The notes beneath the pieces were generated by a model, which worked only from the letters and a program-made list of their open reading frames with translations, did no database searches and was not told the origin of the DNA. From Anabaena sp. PCC 7108 (lineage in GTDB: Bacteria; Cyanobacteriota; Cyanobacteriia; Cyanobacteriales; Nostocaceae): 64,000 nt of DNA. Of this stretch, positions 53,873-62,432 are shown piece after piece (the stretch's first letter is position 1; each line of letters begins with the position of its first letter). A program made the position numbers and the translations under genes. Location: NCBI RefSeq assembly GCF_000332135.1, contig NZ_KB235896.1, forward strand, positions 3,057,321 through 3,121,320, read 5' to 3'.

Positions 53873-55543
53873 ATGACAAGTTTTAATCGCTCTACCAGTC
53901 GTCGGTTGAAGAAATTAACCCAAATTCCTTCTATATGGGAGGGCGATCGTCGTCCGTTATCATCATCACAAACTCAACCCAGAGACTCAGAGTCGAAGGG
54001 AGAATGTATTCTCTGGGTGGATGGCTCCCAAGGTATTGTTAGAGGTATGGATGTGGTATCCCCAGAACTGGGGCCAGAAGCAATTGTTCGGACATTAATG
54101 CGAGCTATGGAGCATCCACAAAGTCCAGCTAAACCCGCCAGACCTCAAAGAATTGTGGTGCGAGATCGGGAAATTCAATTTTACCTGCGCGGGGTATTGC
54201 AAGATTTGGATATTGCGATTGACTACTCACCAGAATTACCTTTGATTGATGAACTGTTTCGCTCTTTTGCGGACATTATCGATAGTCAAATTCCCGATTT
54301 ACCCCCACAATATGCAGAAATCCTCCAAGATAAGGCTTTTGCAATTTGGGAAGCGGCTCCTTGGGAATTTCTGGAAGAACAGCAAATTTTAGCAATAGAA
54401 ATCAATAAGTGGGATATAGGAACACTCTATACCTCAGTCATGGGAATGCTGGGAATGGAGTATGGCATTTTGTTCTATCGTTCAGAAGATTCTCTGAAGC
54501 GATTTCGTGCTGATGTTTTAAGAGATGAAGAATCAACTCAGGGTTTAGAAGAAGCTTTCCTGAAGCAGGATTGCTTTTTTCTGACTTTTGAACAGGAGGA
54601 GGATGAGGATGAAGATGAGGATTTAGGGGATTTACCAATCTCAGAAATTGAACCGACTTTTGGGAATATTCACCCCTTGGAAGGGTTACGGTCTGTTTTA
54701 TACGACGAAGAAGCACTTGTTGTCTTTGTCGCTCTGGAAAGTTTAATCCGCTTTATGCGCGATTACCGTCGTCAATTGTACGAAGATGATTTTCCTACTC
54801 TCAGCCGACGTTATCGCATTTCTTTACCCAATCTTGATCCAGAAACTAAATCAGTGTCTGTAACTGTCTCTACCATGCCTAAATTGGCAGCCGAATTAGA
54901 GGAAATGGCAGGCTTTGATCTTCCAGATGAAGATGAATTGGACTCCACGGTGTTCCGTTCCTTGCGGGATGATTTGATTCCAGAAGACTCTTTCCTCAGT
55001 TTAGGGGTGATTGCTTGGGAGATGTTAGATTCTTTACGCAAGGAGGTAAATTACCATCCAGTGGTGAACATCAATCAGGTGGGTGATGGATTACCCGTGA
55101 TTTTAGTGCAAACTTCCCGTCCTAAGGCGAAAACTGTGATCGAGAAGATTGAAGCGGCTGGGGGACTGAAAGCTATTTGTTTTAATCCTGGTGTTGACAA
55201 CTACCCTGGAGATTTCCAGGACACGCTTATGCCTCTGCAAATGCTCCCCGAACACCATCGCTATGATTTGGGTTTGTTGCAAACAGAGAATAGTGAGTTG
55301 TTCCTGTTTGGGGAATTTTTAGATAACGACCCCATTCATGTCGAAGCTAGAAAAAAATGGAATCAGCGCTGTGAAAATACCCAAGGTTATTGCGCCTTAA
55401 TTATTGCCAAAGGACTGACGGGAGCTTCTCGCGGTAATCCGCAGTTAAAAGATATGATGGCTCTGTTTGAAGCGCGATCGCTCACTCCCAGAGATTTAGG
55501 ACTCGGTACTCTCCAATTGATGCCCCAACTGGAATTTGAATAA
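53873..55543 (+). CDS. Large conserved cyanobacterial protein of unknown function
   Basis: 556 residues, soluble, no signal peptide. The N-terminal region has CILWVDGSQGIVRGMDVVSP and a PQRIVVRDREIQFYLRGVL segment. An acidic run, EQEEDEDEDEDLGDL, sits near residue 245. The middle and C-terminal parts are mixed alpha/beta with no catalytic motif that I recognise. Intact frame, good codon use and a strongly cyanobacterial style indicate a real, probably widespread gene. No neighbour suggests its role. Confidence 0.7.
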   Translation: MTSFNRSTSRRLKKLTQIPSIWEGDRRPLSSSQTQPRDSESKGECILWVDGSQGIVRGMDVVSPELGPEAIVRTLMRAMEHPQSPAKPARPQRIVVRDREIQFYLRGVLQDLDIAIDYSPELPLIDELFRSFADIIDSQIPDLPPQYAEILQDKAFAIWEAAPWEFLEEQQILAIEINKWDIGTLYTSVMGMLGMEYGILFYRSEDSLKRFRADVLRDEESTQGLEEAFLKQDCFFLTFEQEEDEDEDEDLGDLPISEIEPTFGNIHPLEGLRSVLYDEEALVVFVALESLIRFMRDYRRQLYEDDFPTLSRRYRISLPNLDPETKSVSVTVSTMPKLAAELEEMAGFDLPDEDELDSTVFRSLRDDLIPEDSFLSLGVIAWEMLDSLRKEVNYHPVVNINQVGDGLPVILVQTSRPKAKTVIEKIEAAGGLKAICFNPGVDNYPGDFQDTLMPLQMLPEHHRYDLGLLQTENSELFLFGEFLDNDPIHVEARKKWNQRCENTQGYCALIIAKGLTGASRGNPQLKDMMALFEARSLTPRDLGLGTLQLMPQLEFE

Positions 55544-55879
55544 TTCTTTATGTAATTACCACAGATAAACATTTTTATTCCTATTTGATCGCCCCAGTGT
55601 TTATCTATGGCTTTTACAATAAAATTAAACTGTGTTCACTGCTTTCTTCTTTGTCAAAAGAGACAATAATTAATATCTAGAAAGGCATCAAGAATCATTA
55701 TATATGGCAAACACCAAGGAGGTAAGCACACCAAAAGACTTTTCACATTATTACCTGTCACCTGCTATAAATAAAATTTAACCAGTGCAAGGAGGCAGTC
55801 TTGTCCCAATGACAAATATTTATGCCCACTTACTTAGCAAGATTATTTATACTTTAAAGAGTGAAAATTGTTGAACGAA

Positions 55880-56008
55880 TAGGACTAAAGCTGCGTGTCA
55901 CACCAAAAATCTATTGTATGTAGGGTGCGTCAGATATCAAAAATCTGTTTATTTACTAGATTTATGCAGTCTGACGCACCCTACCAATGTGCCAGTTGCG
56001 TAAGTCCT
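55880..56008. mobile_element. MITE-like element, 129 bp (second copy of the short form)
   Basis: Starts TAGGACTAAAGCTGCGTGTC and ends GTTGCGTAAGTCCT. It has a 14-bp inner inverted repeat TAGGGTGCGTCAGA / TCTGACGCACCCTA. Near-identical to 39833-39957, differing by a few substitutions and a 4-nt indel. Confidence 0.85.
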
Positions 56009-56126
56009 GACAAAAAATCTGAATGATTTTAATGATGTTCCTATTTCTCTGAGGCAAAGTCTGATACTATCATTTTTTCCTTTTGCAGCCAGATTAGTTC
56101 CACAGTGTTAATATACAGCAAATTGC

Positions 56127-56294
56127 ATGACAAATAAAAAATGGGCCGTTAAACGTATAACTGTTAACCTAGCAACACAGGAAGCGGAAAAATTAGAAAA
56201 ATATTGTCAACAGACTGGTAGACCCGCTACTGATGTAATTAGAGAACTCATTAGAGGTTTACCTCTCTCTGAAGAGGCTAAGGAAAAAGGCTAA
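56127..56294 (+). CDS. Small ribbon-helix-helix protein (paralogue of 39468-39623)
   Basis: 55 residues: MTNKKWAVKRITVNLATQEA, then EKLEKYCQQTGRPATDVIRE and LIRGLPLSEEAKEKG. Strand-helix-helix with the KYCQQTGRPATDVIRELIR motif shared with the protein at 39468. Likely a DNA-binding CopG-like protein, perhaps an antitoxin or autoregulator without an adjacent toxin. It begins 118 bp after the end of the MITE copy. Confidence 0.68.
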   Translation: MTNKKWAVKRITVNLATQEAEKLEKYCQQTGRPATDVIRELIRGLPLSEEAKEKG

Positions 56295-56423
56295 GGGATG
56301 TGGAGATGGGGAGATAAATTTTAGATTTGAGATTGGAGTTAATTAGATATAGCAAGTGATAGGTGACAGAGTTGGAAGTGTTTTTGTGTCAAAGTTTTAT
56401 CATCTGCTGATATCCTAACCACC

Positions 56424-56637
56424 TTGACCCGAAAAGAATGGGATACAAGCCCCGTCCCTTCGGCAAGCTCAGGACAAGCCTTCTAGAACGGCTTTATGGT
56501 AAAATTTAGGTAGAGTCGCCATAGGGCATGGGGAGACTTTAAACGGACATGGAGGGATGGTAAGACCACTTGTGGCGCAACCCAGCGAAGTGTCAAGGAA
56601 TCCTCGCTCCTTGAGGACGAGGAGGTATGTCAAGGTT
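56424..56637 (+). mobile_element. Possible IS200/IS605-derived non-autonomous fragment (tentative)
   Basis: Contains GGGATACAAGCCCCGTCC with a pairing ACGGCTTTA further on, a GCGCAACCCAGCGAAGTGTC segment, and a terminal hairpin CCTCGCTCCTTGAGGACGAGG (56603-56623) followed by AGGTATGTCAA. Hairpin then TCAA-like end is how IS605-type right ends look. A TTCGGCAAGCTCAGGACAAG repeat appears inserted inside the left hairpin. No transposase frame. Confidence 0.35.
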
Positions 56638-56789
56638 GCCATACAATCCAAAATCCTAACTTCCAAAATCGAAGACCCCATCACCAACTCCTAATTCCCA
56701 AGTGAGTAGCAAATTCCGACACTAACACAGTTACAATTTGTAAAGAAACTGATAGCGCCGCATGGCGTAAGCCATAAAGGAACGAGGGA

Positions 56790-58244
56790 ATGCGCGTTGC
56801 AATTGTAGGTGCGGGACTAGCTGGGCTGGCAACCGCAGTAGATTTAGCTGATGCCGGTTGTGAAGTCCAAATTTTTGAATCTCGTCCATTTGTGGGCGGC
56901 AAAGTTGGCAGTTGGGTAGATGGTGATGGCAATCATATTGAAATGGGGTTGCACGTATTTTTTGGCTGCTACTACAATCTGTTTGAGTTGATGCAGAAGG
57001 TGGGAGCAGGAGAAAACTTACGCCTCAAAGAACATAGTCATACTTTTATTAATAAAGGTGGACTCACTGGGGCTTTAGACTTCCGTTTCATTACAGGTGC
57101 GCCTTTTAATGGGTTAAAGGCATTTTTCACCACTTCCCAACTTTCACTCCAGGATAAATTTCAAAATGCGATCGCTCTGGGAACTAGTCCGATTGTCCAA
57201 GGTTTGGTAGACTTTGACGGAGCGATGAGAACTATCCGCAAGTTAGATAAAATCAGCTTTTCCGACTGGTTCTATAGTCACGGCGGCAGTAAAGGCAGCA
57301 TCAAACGTCTGTGGAATCCCATCGCTTACGCCCTGGGTTTTATCGATTGCGATAATATTTCTGCCCGTTGTATGTTGACAATTTTCCAGTTTTTTGCTGT
57401 TAGAACTGAAGCTTCAATTCTGCGGATGCTGGAAGGTTCACCTCACGAATATTTACACAAACCAATTGTCGAATATTTAGAAGCCAGAGGCACGAAAATT
57501 TATACCCGTCGCCAAGTGCGGGAAATTCAGTTTGCTGAATCTGAGGAAAATACCAAGATTACAGGTATATTAGTTGCCCAAGGCGATACAGAAGAAGTTA
57601 TCACCGCCGATGCTTATGTCTGTGCTTGTGATGTCCCCGGAATTCAGCGGGTTTTACCCCAAGCATGGCGCAAGTGGTCAGAATTTGACAATATTTATAA
57701 ACTTGATGCTGTTCCAGTCGCTACAGTGCAGCTACGGTTTGATGGTTGGGTGACGGAACTGGAAGATGAGGAAAAACGGGGTAGGGGCGGGGTAACCCCG
57801 CCCTTACAGGCATCTGGTATAGATAATTTGTTATATACCGCAGATGCTGATTTTTCGTGTTTTGCGGATTTGGCTTTGACTAGTCCAGCAGATTATTATC
57901 GTCCTGGGGAAGGTTCGTTGTTGCAACTGGTATTGACACCGGGAGATCCTTTTATTAAACAGAGTAATGAAGCGATCGCACAACACGTCCTTAAACAAGT
58001 CCATGAACTGTTCCCCTCTTCCAGAGATTTAAACATGACTTGGTACAGTGTGGTTAAACTTGCTCAGTCTTTGTACAGAGAAGCACCAGGAATGGACGCT
58101 TACCGTCCTGACCAAAAAACACCTATACCTAATTTCTTCTTAGCTGGGAGTTATACCCAGCAAGACTACATTGACAGTATGGAAGGTGCAACTATTTCTG
58201 GAAGACGTGCGGCTAAGGTGATTCTGGAAAATGTGAAGAATTAG
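56790..58244 (+). CDS. crtQ: Zeta-carotene desaturase (plant/cyanobacterial type)
   Basis: 484 residues. FAD-binding start [20 protein letters not shown], then FVGGKVGSW and [33 protein letters not shown] and the C-terminal [20 protein letters not shown], all matching ZDS/CrtQ, which converts zeta-carotene to lycopene isomers at the thylakoid or plasma membrane. About residue 330 a REP palindrome (57781-57807) lies in frame and encodes [11 protein letters not shown], in a surface region following EDEEK; the frame continues to the normal C-terminus. An SRPBCC gene follows 110 bp downstream. Confidence 0.95.
   Translation: MRVAIVGAGLAGLATAVDLADAGCEVQIFESRPFVGGKVGSWVDGDGNHIEMGLHVFFGCYYNLFELMQKVGAGENLRLKEHSHTFINKGGLTGALDFRFITGAPFNGLKAFFTTSQLSLQDKFQNAIALGTSPIVQGLVDFDGAMRTIRKLDKISFSDWFYSHGGSKGSIKRLWNPIAYALGFIDCDNISARCMLTIFQFFAVRTEASILRMLEGSPHEYLHKPIVEYLEARGTKIYTRRQVREIQFAESEENTKITGILVAQGDTEEVITADAYVCACDVPGIQRVLPQAWRKWSEFDNIYKLDAVPVATVQLRFDGWVTELEDEEKRGRGGVTPPLQASGIDNLLYTADADFSCFADLALTSPADYYRPGEGSLLQLVLTPGDPFIKQSNEAIAQHVLKQVHELFPSSRDLNMTWYSVVKLAQSLYREAPGMDAYRPDQKTPIPNFFLAGSYTQQDYIDSMEGATISGRRAAKVILENVKN
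57781..57807. repeat. REP palindrome inside crtQ
   Basis: GTAGGGGCGGGG-TAA-CCCCGCCCTTAC, 12-bp arms with a single mismatch. It is the same family as the REP copies around the RAYT gene at 11.8-12.5 kb. Its length and phase keep the crtQ frame open. Confidence 0.93.
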
Positions 58245-58251
58245 GTGACAG

Positions 58252-58354
58252 TTAAGAGGGAATAGGGAATAGGGAATAGGGAATAGTGATTTAATTACCA
58301 ATTACCTGTTACCAATTACCCATGACCAATCTAAAATCTAAAATCTAAAATCTA
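58252..58354. repeat. Heptamer arrays before the SRPBCC gene
   Basis: AGGGAAT units (about 58258-58287), then ATTACCAATTACC-type units and three AAAATCT units (about 58331-58353) ending at the start codon of the next gene. Confidence 0.85.
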
Positions 58355-58798
58355 ATGGCTGAATGGTTAGAGCATAGTGTGCAGGTGGAAGTTGAGGTTC
58401 CTATAGAATTAGTATGGAGCCTCTGGTCTGATTTGGAACAAATGCCTAAGTGGATGAAATGGATTGATTCGGTGAAAATTTTGCCAGATGATCCAGAAAT
58501 TTCACTTTGGAAATTGAGTACTGGTGGTTGGGATTTTACCTGGAAATCTCGCATTCTCAAGGTTGTTCCTAACCAAATTATTCAATGGGAATCTGTTGAT
58601 GGTTTACCGAATCAGGGTGCAATTCGCTTTTATGATCGTCATACTAGCAGCGTTGTCAAAATGACGGTTTCCTATGCTATTCCTGGCTTGATTGGTAAAC
58701 TTATGGATAATTTGTTTTTAGGGAAAGTGGTGGAGTCTACGATTCAAGCGGATTTGGAGAGGTTTAAGGAATACGCTTTGAATGCGAAAGCTGGTTGA
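58355..58798 (+). CDS. SRPBCC (START-like) family protein
   Basis: 147 residues with one SRPBCC/cyclase-dehydrase fold: VEVEVPIELVWSLWSDLEQM, PKWMKWIDSV, then WESVDGLPNQGAIRFYDR and a C-terminal helix ADLERFKEYAL. The hydrophobic cavity of this fold binds lipids or polyketides. Its place after crtQ, as in many cyanobacteria, suggests a carotenoid or quinone link, which is inference. The start codon directly follows (AAAATCT)n with no ribosome-binding site. Confidence 0.82.
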   Translation: MAEWLEHSVQVEVEVPIELVWSLWSDLEQMPKWMKWIDSVKILPDDPEISLWKLSTGGWDFTWKSRILKVVPNQIIQWESVDGLPNQGAIRFYDRHTSSVVKMTVSYAIPGLIGKLMDNLFLGKVVESTIQADLERFKEYALNAKAG

Positions 58799-58849
58799 TA
58801 GATATTATAAAAACAGGCAGTAAGTTTCTTACTGTCTGAAGGGTAAATT

Positions 58850-59101
58850 ATGACTTTTGAAGAAAGCAGTGGCAACGTATTCACCGACCTCGGTTTGTCA
58901 AATGCAGATGAACTTTTTACGCGGGGTAAGATAGGAATTCATGTACTGCGTCTCTTGAAACAACGCAACCTAAAACAGTGGGAAATCAGCGAACTTCTTG
59001 GTATTCCCCAACCAGAAGTATCTCATTTGATGAAAGGAGAGTTTCAACGGTTCAGTGAGGGCAAACTCCTCATTTTCTTCAAGCAACTTGATGTGCTGTA
59101 A
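58850..59101 (+). CDS. XRE-family helix-turn-helix regulator (orphan antitoxin type)
   Basis: 83 residues. HTH about 33-60: LRLLKQRNLKQWEISELLGI followed by PQPEVSHLMKG. The shape matches the higA-like/COG5606 antitoxin group, which normally follows a RelE-like toxin gene. No toxin gene precedes it; the SRPBCC gene ends 51 bp upstream. It could be a solitary regulator or a remnant of a toxin-antitoxin pair. Confidence 0.8.
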   Translation: MTFEESSGNVFTDLGLSNADELFTRGKIGIHVLRLLKQRNLKQWEISELLGIPQPEVSHLMKGEFQRFSEGKLLIFFKQLDVL

Positions 59102-59142
59102 CGCACCGCCTAAATTAGTGTATAAAAGCTCCGTTAAGTACC

Positions 59143-59448
59143 CTAATTATTAACGGTAGCTAAAATTTCATCCCATGAACTATGATGATTAGAAAGGGAG
59201 GGAGCCTGGATAATGAAAGTTTCATTAAGAATCTGAAGACCTGATATATCATCAAGATTCATGCGTCTCCAGTCAGGAAGTTTAAGTGAACTGCTTTTAC
59301 CCCTGATTTGATAAACTAATACCTGTATCACCCCACCCTTGAATCCAAGAATATGAGGTTCAGCAATACGGTGTAAACCCTGATAGTAAAAGTCAACTAA
59401 GTGCCTTTGCGTGATAGCTTGTTTTATAATTTCTATTTTTGTTTTCAT
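59143..59448 (-). CDS. Stand-alone WYL-domain protein
   Basis: 101 residues. KQAITQRHLVDFYYQGLHRI and AEPHILGFKGGVIQVLVYQI match the WYL ligand-sensing domain, usually found behind a helix-turn-helix in regulators of defence and DNA-damage genes. Here there is no HTH, so it may be a truncated regulator or a ligand sensor acting on a partner. It is divergent from the HNH gene at 59559, with 110 bp between their starts. Confidence 0.7.
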   Translation of the reverse strand: MKTKIEIIKQAITQRHLVDFYYQGLHRIAEPHILGFKGGVIQVLVYQIRGKSSSLKLPDWRRMNLDDISGLQILNETFIIQAPSLSNHHSSWDEILATVNN

Positions 59449-59558
59449 TGTTCTTTAAGAAAAATAGTAAAAATATACTACTATAATTTTCTTTATTTGT
59501 GTATTCTGTTAAAATACAAATTTTTTGTAACTTCCAATATCACTAAAAAGTAGTTTAA

Positions 59559-60269
59559 ATGGGATTTCCTGATAAAGTTGCTGAAAAAGCATTATTGGAT
59601 TGTGGTAGATGTTGCTGTATTTGCCATAAATTTTGTGGTTTCAAAATAGAACTACATCATATTATTCAGAAATCAGAGGGGGGCGAAGATTTGTATGAAA
59701 ATTGCATTCCTCTTTGCTTTGATTGTCATGCTGAAATAAAAGCTTATGATCCCCAGCACCCCAAAGGTCGTAAATATAATGTTGCGGAAATAATAGAACA
59801 TAGAAATAGATGGTATGAAACAGTCAAAAATCAGACTTTTGTAGTAATTAATCCAGACTGTATAAAATTGGATCGCAAACTCTTTCTCAAAATCAAGGAA
59901 ACACTTCCAAGTACATCTGGATCACTTTTTTTTATGCGGGGAAATTGTAATATTAATTCATTTAAGCAAGAAGTGCATGATGACTTGTTCAATTATATTG
60001 CCCTATGCAGACACCCTGATTTTGAGTTTATTGATTCAGATTTAGAGATTCGTAGATGTCAACTAACAGATTGCATAGAAGAATATTTAGACCTTGTGAA
60101 CTATGGGACTTATCCTAGAGGAATGAGACTTTATGTAAACCCTGATAAGTTTGATGATCGTGATAGACACTATCAAGTTATTGAAGATTTGGCTCTAGCA
60201 GCGAACAAAGTTTGTTCTGCTTATGATGATTTAGTTCGTCTTGGACGTACGAAGCTAGGAGTTGAGTAA
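59559..60269 (+). CDS. HNH nuclease with unknown C-terminal domain
   Basis: 236 residues. N-terminal HNH: CCCICHKFCGFKIELHHIIQ, then GGEDLYENCIPLCFDCHAEI with the Asn and second CxxC, typical zinc-finger HNH. Residues about 100-236 are mostly helical with no recognised motif (LFFMRGNCNINSFKQEVHDD). The composition and its location between WYL and AbiE genes suggest an accessory or defence function; not demonstrated. Confidence 0.78.
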   Translation: MGFPDKVAEKALLDCGRCCCICHKFCGFKIELHHIIQKSEGGEDLYENCIPLCFDCHAEIKAYDPQHPKGRKYNVAEIIEHRNRWYETVKNQTFVVINPDCIKLDRKLFLKIKETLPSTSGSLFFMRGNCNINSFKQEVHDDLFNYIALCRHPDFEFIDSDLEIRRCQLTDCIEEYLDLVNYGTYPRGMRLYVNPDKFDDRDRHYQVIEDLALAANKVCSAYDDLVRLGRTKLGVE

Positions 60270-60490
60270 TCATATATAACTTTGTCAATAAGAAAAGTAT
60301 CAACTTAGAAATCAGCCGCAATCAGTTCTACAGTCTTTAAATTAAGTCGCGTATTCAAAGGTTATATATTTTCCTTGACTCACAGATTTGGCAAGTTTTT
60401 GTGATAAAATGTAGGTAAATAACAACAACTATCCACACTTCGCCACAAAGTAAAAAAATTTGCATGACAGGTAAGTAAACTAATGCAATT

Positions 60491-61087
60491 ATGTCGAAAA
60501 CAGAAAAAATACTGAGTTACTCTTCTCAAACAGGTGTAATTAGAGCAAAAGAAATTGCAGCGAAAGGTATTCACAGAGAATATTTGAAACGTTTGGAAAA
60601 CGAAGGAATCCTTGTACGTTCTGCTCGCGGTGTTTACACCTTTGCAGATGCAGAAATTACAGCAAATCACACCCTAGTTGAAGCTGCTAAAAGAGTTCCT
60701 AACGCAGTAATTTGTCTTCTATCTGCACTGAGTTTCTATCAATTAACTACTCAAACACCTTTTGAAATTTGGCTGGCAATTCCTCAAAAATCCCGTCCTC
60801 CTAAAGATGATCTTCTACCACTCAGAATCGTTTATATGTCTGGTAAATCTCTAGAAGAAGGAATTGAAGAACATATCATAGAAGGCGTGCCGGTGAGTAT
60901 ATATTCTTTGCCGAAAACAGTTGCAGATTGTTTTAAATTTCGCAATAAAATTGGTCTTGATGTTGCTCTGGAAGCATTGCGCGAATGTTGGCGAGAAAAA
61001 AGATGCTCAATGGATGAAATATGGCGTTATGCCAAAATTTGCCGAGTAAATAATGTGATGCGTCCTTATCTAGAATCACTCTCATGA
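60491..61087 (+). CDS. AbiEi-family antitoxin
   Basis: 198 residues. N-terminal winged-helix region (SKTEKILSYSSQTGVIRAKE, YLKRLENEGILVRSARGVYT) typical of AbiEi antitoxin domains, then LVEAAKRVPNAVICLLSALS and YSLPKTVADCFKFRNKIGLD. AbiEi represses its operon and neutralises AbiEii. The stop overlaps the toxin start (ATGA), the standard arrangement. Type IV toxin-antitoxin systems of this kind can give phage abortive infection. Confidence 0.92.
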   Translation: MSKTEKILSYSSQTGVIRAKEIAAKGIHREYLKRLENEGILVRSARGVYTFADAEITANHTLVEAAKRVPNAVICLLSALSFYQLTTQTPFEIWLAIPQKSRPPKDDLLPLRIVYMSGKSLEEGIEEHIIEGVPVSIYSLPKTVADCFKFRNKIGLDVALEALRECWREKRCSMDEIWRYAKICRVNNVMRPYLESLS

Positions 61088-62004
61088 CATCGAAAAAACC
61101 TATTAATATCGCCGCATCTATCCAAGCTAAATTATTGACATTATCTAAAAAAAGAGGTGAAGATTATAATTATTTATTGACGCGCTATGTTGGAGAAAGG
61201 CTGCTATACAGGCTTAGTCAATCTCCATATCAGAAACAATATATTTTAAAAGGTGCTACTCTCTTTAAAGTTTGGAATGGAGAACCACATAGAGCAACAA
61301 AAGATTTAGATTTACTCTGTTTTGGCAATAACGAGATTGAATATTTAGTAAATATTTATAAAGAAATTTGTACAATTCACTGTGAAGAAGATGGAATTAT
61401 TTTTTTGTCTGAATCTGTTACAGGACAATTAATCAAAGAAGATCAGGAATATGAAGGAGTAAGAATTAAATTAAAAGGAAAATTAGTTAAAATTGAAATT
61501 ACTATTCAAGTAGATATTGGATTTGGTGATGCAGTTACACCTGATGCTGAAGAAATAGAAATCGAACCTATTTTAGATATACCTAAACCACGTTTACGAA
61601 TATATCCGCGTGAGACAGTAATAGCTGAAAAGTTTCAAGCAATGGTTTCTCTTGGTATAAGCAACAGTCGCATTAAAGACTTCTATGATATTTGGTTTCT
61701 TTGCAAAAATTTTGAATTTCAAGGAAATTTACTGCGTCAAGCGTTAAATAACACTTTTGATAGACGGAAAACAGAAATACCAGTAAAAGAACCTTTAGCT
61801 TTAACTGAAGAATTTTTTAATGATTCAAATAAGCAAAAGCAGTGGCAAGCTTTTAAAAAGAAATTAAAAATAGAACAAACTCCGAATTCATTTAGTGAAT
61901 TAATTAACGAGATTAAAAATTTTATTATGCCTCCTTGCCTAGCTGCTGCCCAAAATGAAAATTTTGACAAAATATGGACTATATCAGGCTTTTGGCAAGA
62001 TTAA
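61084..62004 (+). CDS. AbiEii nucleotidyltransferase toxin
   Basis: 306 residues. KGATLFKVWNGEPHRATKDL and DLLCFG form the nucleotidyltransferase motif (G-x-T..R.T.DLD) of AbiEii/MenA-type toxins; a downstream RETVIAEKFQAMVSLG block and KDFYDIWFL complete the family signature. The toxin is thought to transfer nucleotides to tRNA or proteins. Overlaps abiEi by 4 bp and looks intact. Confidence 0.92.
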   Translation: MTSKKPINIAASIQAKLLTLSKKRGEDYNYLLTRYVGERLLYRLSQSPYQKQYILKGATLFKVWNGEPHRATKDLDLLCFGNNEIEYLVNIYKEICTIHCEEDGIIFLSESVTGQLIKEDQEYEGVRIKLKGKLVKIEITIQVDIGFGDAVTPDAEEIEIEPILDIPKPRLRIYPRETVIAEKFQAMVSLGISNSRIKDFYDIWFLCKNFEFQGNLLRQALNNTFDRRKTEIPVKEPLALTEEFFNDSNKQKQWQAFKKKLKIEQTPNSFSELINEIKNFIMPPCLAAAQNENFDKIWTISGFWQD

Positions 62005-62030
62005 AATATTTGTTATTTAAAGTATTCCTA

Positions 62031-62053
62031 GGGACACAGCATTGCTGTACCCC
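62031..62053. repeat. Palindrome with GCATTGC centre after AbiEii
   Basis: GGGACACAGC-ATT-GCTGTACCCC, imperfect; starts about 27 bp after the AbiEii stop. Same centre as 27250 and 41198. Confidence 0.8.
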
Positions 62054-62080
62054 AATTGCGTATTCCTGATAACTAATTAA

Positions 62081-62320
62081 TTACCACGTTGGATCGCTAA
62101 ACAAATTAATGGTCAATTCCTCCTTTCCTGGTGGAACTGGAGTAATGCAAGCACGAATGACTTCCCCATCATCTAGTTCCACGGTGCAAGCATGACAAGA
62201 CCCCATCAGACAACCAGTAGGAATTGATACCCCTGCCCGATCTGCGACATCTAACAGGGATTCTCCTACTTCAGCATTAACAGTGACATCATCTGGTAGA
62301 AAGTGGATGTTAATAGTCAT
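62081..62320 (-). CDS. Short 2Fe-2S ferredoxin-like protein
   Basis: 79 residues. Cluster motif GCLMGSCHACTVELDDGE plus a later ACITP: the C-x4-C-x2-C...C arrangement of plant-type/adrenodoxin-like ferredoxins. It is shorter than usual photosynthetic ferredoxin (about 98), lacking part of the C-terminal region. Electron carrier in the cytoplasm; partner unknown. Its ATG lies at the edge of a CACCAATGACC-type heptamer array, without a visible ribosome-binding site. Confidence 0.88.
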   Translation of the reverse strand: MTINIHFLPDDVTVNAEVGESLLDVADRAGVSIPTGCLMGSCHACTVELDDGEVIRACITPVPPGKEELTINLFSDPTW

Positions 62321-62401
62321 TGGTGATTGGTCATTGGTGATTGGTCATTGGTGATTGGTGATTGGTGATTGGTGATTGGTGATTGGTGATTGGTGATTGG
62401 G
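62321..62401. repeat. Heptamer array between cobQ and the 2Fe-2S gene
   Basis: About eleven GTGATTG/GTCATTG units (read on the plus strand as TTGGTGA) across the 110-bp gap. The final units give the start region of the 2Fe-2S gene. Confidence 0.92.
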
Positions 62402-62432
62402 TAATAATTACAAATTACAAATTACCCATTAT

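Larger units (their letters stand above)
55544..56789. other. 1.25-kb gap with MITE, ribbon-helix-helix gene and IS-like remnant
   Basis: Holds the MITE copy 55880-56008, the small gene 56127-56294, and a possible IS200/IS605-derived fragment at 56424-56637. The crtQ leader (56700-56789) includes a GCGCCGCATGGCGTAAGCC repeat fragment and AACGAGG before the crtQ ATG. Confidence 0.75.

Noticed and set aside
56469-56932. Two reverse-strand frames upstream of and over crtQ
   Set aside because: They translate the repeat fragment and the antisense of the crtQ N-terminus.
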